The notes under the pieces are model-generated. The model was not told the DNA's origin. It saw only the letters and a list, made by a program, of their open reading frames with translations, and searched no databases. Shown one piece after another: positions 1-6,276 of a DNA stretch of 13,516 bases (position 1 is the stretch's first letter; each line of letters opens with the position of its first letter). Made by a program: the position numbers and the translations under genes. Source of the stretch: Clostridia bacterium (GTDB lineage: Bacteria; Bacillota_A; Clostridia; Oscillospirales; CAG-272); the NCBI GenBank assembly GCA_017542695.1, contig JAFXWT010000102.1, forward strand, positions 1-13,516. The letters are read 5' to 3'.

Positions 1-479
1 GGCGCGAGCTTTGACAGAATGTACGCCGCCTCGTCGCGCGAAACATTCCGCTCGGGGTAAAAATAATACTTGCCGTCAATGCCGTAAATCGGCATTATTC
101 CCGACAGCGCCGCCGCTTTTACGTACGACAGGTATTCGGTGGGGATGCGCGCCTCGTCGGCGACGTCAAGCGGCTGATCTTCGTAGTCTTTCGGCTCGAT
201 GCCCGCCGCTTTCGCCACGGCGTATGCCATATACGCGCGCTCCGACGCATCGTAGGGAAGAAAATAATAGTCCCCCGCGGTCCCGTAAACGGGAAATACC
301 CCGTCCGCAATCAGCTCGGTTATCTCGGTTTTCTTATCTGACGACGACACATCTTTAACCGTCGTCGCACTGTTCGCGGCAACGGCTGTCGGCGTTCGGA
401 AAAACACGAACGCGACGGCGGCGATCACCGTCAGCGAGCAGAGAATTATCTCCGCTGTTTTTGAAAGTTCTTTTTTCAT
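1..479 (-). CDS. SLH-domain exported protein (partial, C-terminus beyond window)
   Basis: The reading frame starts with ATG at 479 and stays open for 159 codons to the left edge, so the C-terminus is missing. Residues 1-36 form a basic N-terminus plus a hydrophobic stretch (about 11-27), read as a signal peptide or anchor, ending near TAVAA. Residues 51-94 and 113-159 resemble two S-layer homology units. Each has a helix, a short segment ending G(V/I)(F/M)P(V/I)YG, an aromatic YYF.P stretch, and a helix beginning (S/N).(S)R(D/E).A. SLH domains normally bind pyruvylated secondary wall polymer outside the cell, so the inferred role is a wall-attached protein; the part of unknown function would lie past the edge. 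AAAGGATGG at about 484-492 is the likely ribosome-binding site. A hairpin (493-537) lies immediately upstream. The gene follows the NERD-like gene by 112 nt in the same orientation. SLH assignment is fairly sure; the molecular role is unknown. Confidence 0.72.
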   Translation of the reverse strand, partial: MKKELSKTAEIILCSLTVIAAVAFVFFRTPTAVAANSATTVKDVSSSDKKTEITELIADGVFPVYGTAGDYYFLPYDASERAYMAYAVAKAAGIEPKDYEDQPLDVADEARIPTEYLSYVKAAALSGIMPIYGIDGKYYFYPERNVSRDEAAYILSKLA

Positions 480-492
480 GATACCATCCTTT

Positions 493-537
493 TCTTTGAT
501 AAATTCGGGCGGTCGCCCATTATGATTTTATCAAAGA
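493..537. repeat. Inverted repeat with nested GC palindrome upstream of SLH gene
   Basis: TCTTTGATAAA (493-503) is perfectly complementary to TTTATCAAAGA (527-537). Between them sits a second palindrome, GGGCG-GT-CGCCC (507-518). No U-run follows on either strand, so this is not a classical intrinsic terminator. It directly abuts the ribosome-binding site of the SLH gene. On the minus strand it also contains TGATAAAAT (533-525), an extended -10-like element without a good -35. Operator or leader structure are both possible. A smaller hairpin GAGCG-CGAAAA-CGCTC (540-555) lies next to it. Symmetry is certain; function is inferred. Confidence 0.5.
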
Positions 538-591
538 CTGAGCGCGAAAACGCTCGCCTTTACGGATGGAAAAAAGCGATTTTTTTGTATA

Positions 592-1290
592 TCAGTATCC
601 TTTTTTGACGTTGTATCTCTCAGCCGAGCTTTTTCTGACTGTGTTTGTCAAAATAAGTTTTCTGATTATGTCGGCGTCAAGGCCTCGTATAATCGCGCCG
701 CCCGCGCCGCGCTTCATCACGCCGTATGCGTCTTCAAGCTTGAAAACGTTCGGAAGCGTACACGAAAAGCGTACCGATTTCGGAGTGAACACAACAAGAC
801 CGCGAAGAGTAGGTTCCTCGACGTCTTTCCGTCTCATCAGCATTCGGAGCGCGGCAAGCGCGCGTTCCGATTGATCTACGGGGCTTGAAAAGTCGGTCTC
901 GAGCGTGCCGCCGCTGCGCAGGCGCGCGCTCTGGTGCCAGTCGAACCCATCCTCGCAGTATATCAGCCCCGCTTCAGTGCGGATATGTACCAGATATACG
1001 CATCTCTTTGCTATGACGACGGTGTCGGCGAATGCGAAATGATCGAGTCTGTCCTCACTAAAAACGGGAAGATGAACGTCGGTAATCACGTTTTTATGCC
1101 CGAACGTGAGACGGAGCAGGCGGACGACCGCGCCGTGAGTAGGTGAGAAACGCGATAATATCTCTTTTTTTCTGTATGAGCGAAGAACGGCAAACGCCAG
1201 AATAAGCAAAAACAGTATTATCGCGCACACGATGACGAACAGCAGGGCAAGATTTATTTCAAAACTGCCGAGCTTTACCGTTTTGTTCAT
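592..1290 (-). CDS. Membrane-anchored NERD-like domain protein, catalytic site apparently degraded
   Basis: The protein has 232 residues. One transmembrane helix (about 13-36) is followed by basic SYRKK, which suggests an N-terminal anchor with a cytoplasmic domain. Residues about 65-195 resemble the nuclease-related domain (NERD): a 'DTVVI..RCVYLVHIRTEAGLI' core strand pair (89-110), a W at 118, then a PVDQ segment (137-140) like the NP..Q of NERD, and a strand LRGLVVFTP (162-170). NERD proteins usually carry D...(E/Q)xK at the core. Here D89 is present but the ExK position reads HIR (102-104), so nuclease activity is doubtful. The start is supported by ACGGAGG just upstream, and the gene has its own promoter (1323-1351). 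It follows the Lhr-like helicase by 70 nt; NERD domains are known to occur with helicases, so a nucleic-acid-related partnership is possible. The family call is from motif pattern and is moderately sure. Confidence 0.6.
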   Translation of the reverse strand: MNKTVKLGSFEINLALLFVIVCAIILFLLILAFAVLRSYRKKEILSRFSPTHGAVVRLLRLTFGHKNVITDVHLPVFSEDRLDHFAFADTVVIAKRCVYLVHIRTEAGLIYCEDGFDWHQSARLRSGGTLETDFSSPVDQSERALAALRMLMRRKDVEEPTLRGLVVFTPKSVRFSCTLPNVFKLEDAYGVMKRGAGGAIIRGLDADIIRKLILTNTVRKSSAERYNVKKGY

Positions 1291-1322
1291 TTTGAACCTC
1301 CGTAAATTCTTTTTACCCTATA

Positions 1323-1351
1323 ATGATACCACATTTTTTGCGCTGTGGCAA
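1323..1351 (-). promoter_or_regulatory. Sigma-A promoter of the NERD-like gene
   Basis: On the minus strand, TTGCCA (1351-1346), a 17-bp spacer and TATCAT (1328-1323) form a near-consensus promoter. The spacer ends in TGTGG, giving a TGn extended -10. It lies in the 70-nt gap after the helicase stop codon and about 33 nt before the NERD-like start. The NERD-like gene, and perhaps the SLH gene, can therefore be transcribed independently of the upstream operon. Confidence 0.72.
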
Positions 1352-1360
1352 GATGTTTTG

Positions 1361-3556
1361 TCACGAAAAGCGCCGCGCTATTTCGTCTACACGGAGCTTG
1401 TCGAGCGCGTAGGCGCGGCGAAGCAGCTCGGACGGGATGAGCGCGTCGTATTTATCAAACGTCGGACATTCGGACTGCGATACGAGTTCCTCTGCCGTAA
1501 ATCCCACTGACACGAGTCGATTTATCTTGCCGAGAACATCGTCCGCGTTCGACATGGACTTAAACGTGATGAAGTTGCACCCGTCATATTCGATCTTCGA
1601 TATGCCGAGCTCTTTTGCGTTTTTGGCGAGGAATTTCCGCATTGTGCGGAACGATCGCGTTCCGAGCCACGGGAACAGGCAAAGCGTGTTACCGCCGAGA
1701 GAAATAAGCATTTTCTCTGTCATGCCCGAATGGCGCGCGACGTTACGCGCGGCAGTCAGTCGCTCAATGGCGTTTTTGTGCAGATACGGATAGACAGTGT
1801 CCTCGCTGAGAACGCCGAGCATCCGTTCGAGTATGCGCGTGTGTATCTCGCCGTAGTCACCCGGCCACGATATCTCCATCTTGCCCTCAACGCCGTGAAC
1901 ATATATGAGTCTGCGCGTGATATCGGTCTCCTCGACCTCCCACACGCGCCCCGCGAGCGCGAATCTGTCGCCTATCGGCGGCGCGGACGAGATCGTGCCG
2001 ATCTCGGTGCTCTCGCACTTGACGGAATAGTCCTCGTCGTCCTTGAACACGGCGTAAAACTTGAAGCTCTTTGTCAGCTTTTCGCCCGCGATCCCGACAA
2101 TGAGCCCGCCTTCCTCGGTCATTTCGATATAGTTATTCTTCACCATCGAGACGACGAGCGTACGGTAGTCCTCTTTGTCAACATTTTTGAAAGGAGATAG
2201 CGTCAGCACGCGCTCGGCGAGCGCTTTCGGCGTAAGCTCTCCCGACGACGAAAGGATCGACAGCGTCTGTTGGAAAAGCAGGGAAAGCGGGAGCTTTTTG
2301 ACGTATATCGGTTCGATGAATTTTTCTTCGATGTAAAGCTGTATCACCGCGATGGCGCGTATCATTTCCCACGGGATGAGCTGCGGGAGCGGCGTGTCGG
2401 GGAGCGGCATTTCCTCCCGGCAGACGAGAAACATCTCGGGCGGATCTCCGCGCCTGCCCGATCTGCCGAGCCGCTGTAAAAATCCCGCGACGGTCGTCGG
2501 CGCTCCGATGTTGACGATGCGTTCCAGCGCCCCGATGTCGATGCCGAGCTCGAGCGTCACCGTCGCGCACGCGGTGCAAGGTTCGCCCTCGCGGAGCATA
2601 TCCTCGGTCTCCTCGCGTATCGACGCGGAAAGATTGCCGTGATGGATGAAAATATTGTCTTTGTCGCCGCGGCGCTTTGCGATCTGGTGGAGCGTCGCCG
2701 TGACGTATTCCGTCTCCTCGCGCGAATTTGAAAAGACGAGCGCGCGGCGGTCTTTTGTGCAGTTATAAACGTATTCGTATCCCGCGTCGACCGTCGGCTT
2801 TTCTTCCTGCGGCAGCTCGGCGGGGTGAATGCCGCGGTCTAACGTTGCGTCCTGAATGTAAAAGTGCTCGAGCGCGAGCCGCCACGACGTTTTGCCCGCG
2901 TCAAAGCGCGGCGCCCGAGTGTCGCGTCCGCTGTTGCCCGAAAGCCATTTTCTCGCCATGTCGATATCGCCTATCGTCGCCGAAAGCCCGATGCGCCGCG
3001 GCGCGTAGCCGATCAGCGCCGCTATCCTGTCGAGCTGGCAGAGTATCTGATTGCCGCGGTCGGAGCCCATCAGCGTGTGTATCTCGTCGATCACAACAAA
3101 CCTGAGATGTCCGAATATGCGCGGTATGTCGTTTTTGCGGCTCATCAGCATACTTTCAAGCGATTCTGGCGTTATTTGAAGCACGCCGCGCGGGTCTTTG
3201 AGCAGTTTGGTCTTGTGCGACGACGCGACGTCGCCGTGCCAGCGATAAACGGGGATGCCGCTCTCATCGAGAAGCTCGTCGATGCGGCGGAATTGATCGT
3301 TGATGAGACTTTTCAGCGGTGCGATATATAGTACCTCGACGCTCGGCTCGGGGCTTTCGCCCATCATCGAAATGATAGGGAAGAACGCCGCCTCCGTCTT
3401 TCCCGACGCCGTGCCCGACGACAAGATCAGGTTGTCGTCGCTGTCAAAGATCGCCTTCGCCGCCTCTGTCTGAACGGGTCGGAGCGCCCGCCATTCGTTT
3501 TTGTAGATAAACTCCTGAACGATCGGCGAAAATCTTTCAAAAATACTGTCTGTCAT
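1361..3556 (-). CDS. Lhr-like DEAD/DEAH-box superfamily 2 helicase
   Basis: The protein has 731 residues from the chosen start. All SF2 motifs are visible: Walker A SGTASGKT (47-54), motif Ia PLKSL (80-84), ITPESL (128-133), Walker B DEIH (157-160), motif III SAT (192-194), TLELGIDIG (334-342) and QRLGRSGRRG (361-370). IDEIHTLMGSDRG and the GRSGRRGDPP segment match the Lhr-like group (COG1201). That group comprises ATP-driven 3'-5' translocases that unwind DNA or RNA:DNA hybrids. Residues about 400-731 should form the winged-helix and beta-rich accessory part; the protein is far shorter than full-length actinobacterial Lhr. ATG at 3568 is an alternative start, adding MGDK. I prefer 3556 because GGGAGAC sits 5 nt before it, just after the stop of the preceding gene (3570-3572). 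That spacing implies translational coupling to the MoxR/DUF58 operon. The cellular role is unknown; repair is the usual inference. Confidence 0.88.
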   Translation of the reverse strand: MTDSIFERFSPIVQEFIYKNEWRALRPVQTEAAKAIFDSDDNLILSSGTASGKTEAAFFPIISMMGESPEPSVEVLYIAPLKSLINDQFRRIDELLDESGIPVYRWHGDVASSHKTKLLKDPRGVLQITPESLESMLMSRKNDIPRIFGHLRFVVIDEIHTLMGSDRGNQILCQLDRIAALIGYAPRRIGLSATIGDIDMARKWLSGNSGRDTRAPRFDAGKTSWRLALEHFYIQDATLDRGIHPAELPQEEKPTVDAGYEYVYNCTKDRRALVFSNSREETEYVTATLHQIAKRRGDKDNIFIHHGNLSASIREETEDMLREGEPCTACATVTLELGIDIGALERIVNIGAPTTVAGFLQRLGRSGRRGDPPEMFLVCREEMPLPDTPLPQLIPWEMIRAIAVIQLYIEEKFIEPIYVKKLPLSLLFQQTLSILSSSGELTPKALAERVLTLSPFKNVDKEDYRTLVVSMVKNNYIEMTEEGGLIVGIAGEKLTKSFKFYAVFKDDEDYSVKCESTEIGTISSAPPIGDRFALAGRVWEVEETDITRRLIYVHGVEGKMEISWPGDYGEIHTRILERMLGVLSEDTVYPYLHKNAIERLTAARNVARHSGMTEKMLISLGGNTLCLFPWLGTRSFRTMRKFLAKNAKELGISKIEYDGCNFITFKSMSNADDVLGKINRLVSVGFTAEELVSQSECPTFDKYDALIPSELLRRAYALDKLRVDEIARRFS

Positions 3557-3569
3557 TTTGTCTCCCATA

Positions 3570-4139
3570 TCATTCGGCGTATCTCGCGCCGTTGTAATCG
3601 TCGAAAACGCCCCTGTCCCCGCCCGTCAGATCGAGCCGCGCGCCGACTTCGTTCGGCGTGAGATGAGAGGGGATATCTTTGTCTTTTTTGAAAACGTATG
3701 CGACGTAGGCATATCGCTTTTTTTCTCGCTCCGTCGCGTTTTTGGGCAGGCGCGGCATTTTGCGGCGGCGATGTTTTACCGTTCCGTCGCCGTCCGTAAA
3801 GACGAATCGGCGCTCGCGCTTGCCGCCGATAAACGATTTGCCGCGGGAACGGATGCCGCCGAATATTCTGTCAGCTGTCGCGCCGATCTTTCCCGCGAGT
3901 TTGCCGAGCGCTTTTTTCAGTGCTCTCGATACCTTTGACACGACTTTGCGCCGCCGCATCAGGTAAAAGAGTTTTCTGAAAAACAAAACGTCCGCCGTCA
4001 CGGCAAAAATCACGTTCATCGCGTAAAGCCACGCAGTGCTTCTCGCGGTCCCGCTGATCGCGTAATACGAAAGCGGCACGCCGAGGCAAAAATAGACGGC
4101 AAGCAGTATCCCGTGAACTTTTATCGGAAGTTTTATCAT
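3570..4139 (-). CDS. Small membrane protein with DUF4129-like C-terminal tail
   Basis: The protein has 189 residues. Two hydrophobic segments (about 9-29 and 37-57) are followed by a very basic linker (about 62-128, rich in R and K). The C-terminal region (about 135-189) reads as KKRYAYVAYVFKK...SHLTPNEVGARL...FDDYNGARYAE. This resembles the DUF4129 tail (Y...L...G....TP.E...L......Y..ARYG) that ends TgpA-type transglutaminases in MoxR-DUF58 operons. No transglutaminase core (Cys-His-Asp) is present and the length leaves no room for one. The start overlaps the DUF58 stop by 4 nt (ATGA) and is preceded by GGAGGTGA (4153-4146), a full anti-SD complement. The gene ends a few nt before the helicase start. 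It is probably a partner of the DUF58 and MoxR proteins at the membrane; its exact role is unknown. Confidence 0.66.
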   Translation of the reverse strand: MIKLPIKVHGILLAVYFCLGVPLSYYAISGTARSTAWLYAMNVIFAVTADVLFFRKLFYLMRRRKVVSKVSRALKKALGKLAGKIGATADRIFGGIRSRGKSFIGGKRERRFVFTDGDGTVKHRRRKMPRLPKNATEREKKRYAYVAYVFKKDKDIPSHLTPNEVGARLDLTGGDRGVFDDYNGARYAE

Positions 4140-5239
4140 CTCGCATCACCTCCGAGTTTGATGACACGCACGTTGTTTCCGAATCGGCGGAGCAGGGAAA
4201 TGCGCTCGCTTATCATTTCGTCGACAACCGTCGTTATGATGAAAACGTCGCTCGAATACACTCCGCGCGCGATATCCGACGACAAGACGCTTGAAAACGA
4301 CGCGCCGTCTGCGGCGCGGATCGCCGCCATGGCGTGAAGTATATCGCTTTTGTGTATTTCGCCGCCCGCTGCGGGAAATGAAACGAGTTTGTCGCCGCTT
4401 TGCGTTTCGCAATTTGCGGAAAAAGCGCACACGCCGCCGTTTTCAAGAGAGCGCGCGACGAGCGACGCTGATATTTTCAGCCCTTCTTCCATAAGATTTT
4501 CGTAAGCGTCGTACGAAACGCCCTCGCCCTGCGGGATATGGAAATTCTGGTATATATAGTATCTTGAATTCGAGCAATAGTCGTTGTCGTTGACGACGAA
4601 ACGCGGCGTCTCCGTCGAAACGCGGGCGCTCGCCTTGAAATTTATGCGCCTGAACGAATCTCCCGCCGTATATTCGCGGATGCCGGATACTCTAAACGGA
4701 TCGTAAACGAGGTTTTGCTTCGATATTTCGTCGCCGAGCCCGTGCGCCGACGAGATGTTTTCCGTCAGTTTCGTTATCTTCGGACAGACGGAAAGCGTCG
4801 CCTCCGAGTTGATCCAGCGCGTATCGCCGCAACGATAGATCGAAACGGACGAAAATTTGTACTGCCCGCGCTTTTTGCAGGTCACGCCCGCGCGCTTTGT
4901 GACTTTTTCAAACGGCATCAGATGAAAGCGGCTGACGAGGCGGCGCATGCCGCCGCCGCTCTCGGCGCCTTCGATCTCGATCCCGTCGAAAAAATAGCTC
5001 TCGACGTCGACGAAAAACAGCGGGAAAGGCGAGGGATTCCAAAGAGATTCGACAAGTTCCGTGCCGCATCCCTCCGAAATGAAATCGTTGGAAAATTCGC
5101 GGTGATATATGATCCTGTCGACCGCGAATCGCCTGATCGCGCGGTGCAAAAGCCATATCGAAAACAGCGCCGCCGCGCCGACGAGCACCCATATAAACAC
5201 CGACATAAAATCGAGAAAGGCGCGTATAAATCGTTCCAT
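4136..5239 (-). CDS. DUF58 domain protein, partner of MoxR ATPase
   Basis: The protein has 367 residues. A hydrophobic helix (about 11-33) anchors the N-terminus. A beta-rich region follows, then the DUF58 signature REYTAGDSFRRINFKASAR (188-206), and a VWA-like C-terminal half. DUF58 proteins typically carry a VWA-like fold and are encoded next to MoxR ATPases, with roles proposed in envelope protein maturation. The expected metal-binding DxSxS of the VWA fold would fall near 227-236. That stretch instead reads YYIYQNFHIP, so the MIDAS seems absent. GGAGA lies 6 nt before the ATG, and MoxR ends 16 nt upstream, so the two genes are in one operon. The stop overlaps the next start by 4 nt. Family assignment is confident; the biochemical role is not established. 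Confidence 0.88.
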   Translation of the reverse strand: MERFIRAFLDFMSVFIWVLVGAAALFSIWLLHRAIRRFAVDRIIYHREFSNDFISEGCGTELVESLWNPSPFPLFFVDVESYFFDGIEIEGAESGGGMRRLVSRFHLMPFEKVTKRAGVTCKKRGQYKFSSVSIYRCGDTRWINSEATLSVCPKITKLTENISSAHGLGDEISKQNLVYDPFRVSGIREYTAGDSFRRINFKASARVSTETPRFVVNDNDYCSNSRYYIYQNFHIPQGEGVSYDAYENLMEEGLKISASLVARSLENGGVCAFSANCETQSGDKLVSFPAAGGEIHKSDILHAMAAIRAADGASFSSVLSSDIARGVYSSDVFIITTVVDEMISERISLLRRFGNNVRVIKLGGDAR

Positions 5240-5255
5240 ACAGTCTCCGTTTGCC

Positions 5256-6212
5256 TTATTTCAATCCGTCAAATACCGTTTCCGTCGGAACGGGAACGCT
5301 CCCGAGTATTTCCTCGATAATCTTTTTTGCCGAATTCTTTTTCAGCATTTCTGCGCTGCTGAGCATCAGTCTGTGCGAAAGCACCGGCTCGCACGCGCGT
5401 TTCACGTCGTCGGGCAGAACGTAATTTCTTCCCGATATAACTGCGAATCCTTTAGCCGCCATCAGCAGCGCAAGCGACGCTCGCGGGCTTGCGCCAAGAA
5501 CGACTCCGTGCGTTGTTCGCGTCGATCTGACTATAGCCGTGACGTATCCGAAAATGTCCTCGTGACAAAAAACGTCGGCTGTTTCCGCCTGCGCCGCCGC
5601 TACGTCCGCCGCTGTAACGGCGGGGGACGCGCATTTTACTCCGCGCTCGCGCCCGAAGCGGCGCAGAATCTCGACCTCGTTTTCGCCGTCGGGATATCCT
5701 ATCGCCGTTTTGATGAAAAATCTGTCGAGCTGTGCTTCGGGCATGGGATACGTGCCCATGTTTTCGATCGGGTTCTGCGTTGCGATCACCATAAATGGCG
5801 ACGGGAGCGCATACGTCGTACCGTCGATCGTCGCGGTGCGCTCCTCCATACATTCGAGAAGTCCCGCCTGCGTCTTCGGCGTCGCGCGGTTGATCTCGTC
5901 CGCGAGCAGTATGTTCGAGAATACGGGTCCCGGCATAAAGCGGAATTCCGATTCTTTCATATTGAAAAAGTTTATCCCCGTGACGTCAGACGGGAGCAGG
6001 TCCGGCGTGAATTGTATGCGGCGGTAAACGCCATCTATGCTTGCGGCAAGCGAGCGCGCGAGCATCGTTTTGCCCGTGCCCGGCACATCCTCGATCAGAA
6101 GATGACCGCCGCAGAACAGGGTTATCACGGCGAGATCGATTATCCCGTCCTTGCCCGCGACGGTCCGCCCGACGCTCTCTTTTATCGCTTTGTACGTTTC
6201 AAAAGCTTTCAT
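5256..6212 (-). CDS. MoxR-family AAA+ ATPase
   Basis: The protein has 318 residues, the usual length for MoxR. Canonical motifs are in order: Walker A DVPGTGKT (42-49), Walker B LLADE (102-106), sensor 1 ATQNP (144-148), arginine finger region QLDRF (161-165) and sensor 2 SPR (242-244). MoxR ATPases act as cytoplasmic chaperone-like remodelers paired with VWA/DUF58 proteins. ATG at 6239 is also in frame, but AAGAGG (6224-6219) with a 6-nt spacer points to the start at 6212. No promoter is visible in the 64 nt after the upstream peptidase gene, which holds only a hairpin. Expression probably comes from read-through or an undetected promoter. This is the first gene of the MoxR-DUF58-DUF4129-like-helicase operon. 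Confidence 0.93.
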   Translation of the reverse strand: MKAFETYKAIKESVGRTVAGKDGIIDLAVITLFCGGHLLIEDVPGTGKTMLARSLAASIDGVYRRIQFTPDLLPSDVTGINFFNMKESEFRFMPGPVFSNILLADEINRATPKTQAGLLECMEERTATIDGTTYALPSPFMVIATQNPIENMGTYPMPEAQLDRFFIKTAIGYPDGENEVEILRRFGRERGVKCASPAVTAADVAAAQAETADVFCHEDIFGYVTAIVRSTRTTHGVVLGASPRASLALLMAAKGFAVISGRNYVLPDDVKRACEPVLSHRLMLSSAEMLKKNSAKKIIEEILGSVPVPTETVFDGLK

Positions 6213-6229
6213 AAAATACCTCTTTATCA

Positions 6230-6259
6230 AATTACCCAACCTGCTGGGGTTGGGTAATT
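6230..6259 (-). terminator. Hairpin between the M15B-like gene and the MoxR operon (terminator or attenuator)
   Basis: AATTACCCAAC (6230-6240) and GTTGGGTAATT (6249-6259) are a perfect 11-bp inverted repeat with an 8-nt loop. On the minus strand it lies just after the peptidase stop codon (6279-6277). It is followed by TGATAAAGAGG, so the U-tract is only TT plus a few mixed bases. It may be a weak terminator or attenuator that reduces read-through into MoxR. The MoxR ribosome-binding site begins 6 nt after the stem. Confidence 0.55.
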
Positions 6260-6276
6260 ATCTTGCTTTGACGCGA

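Noticed and set aside
568..587. A-run/T-run palindrome with GCGA loop after the NERD-like gene as a terminator
   Set aside because: The stem is only A-T pairs and no U-tract follows a GC stem, so it is too weak to call.
5109..6257. Long plus-strand open frame opposite MoxR and the start of DUF58
   Set aside because: It is rich in Arg and His, has no family motif, and lies antisense to two genes with intact canonical motifs. It is an effect of GC-biased codon use.
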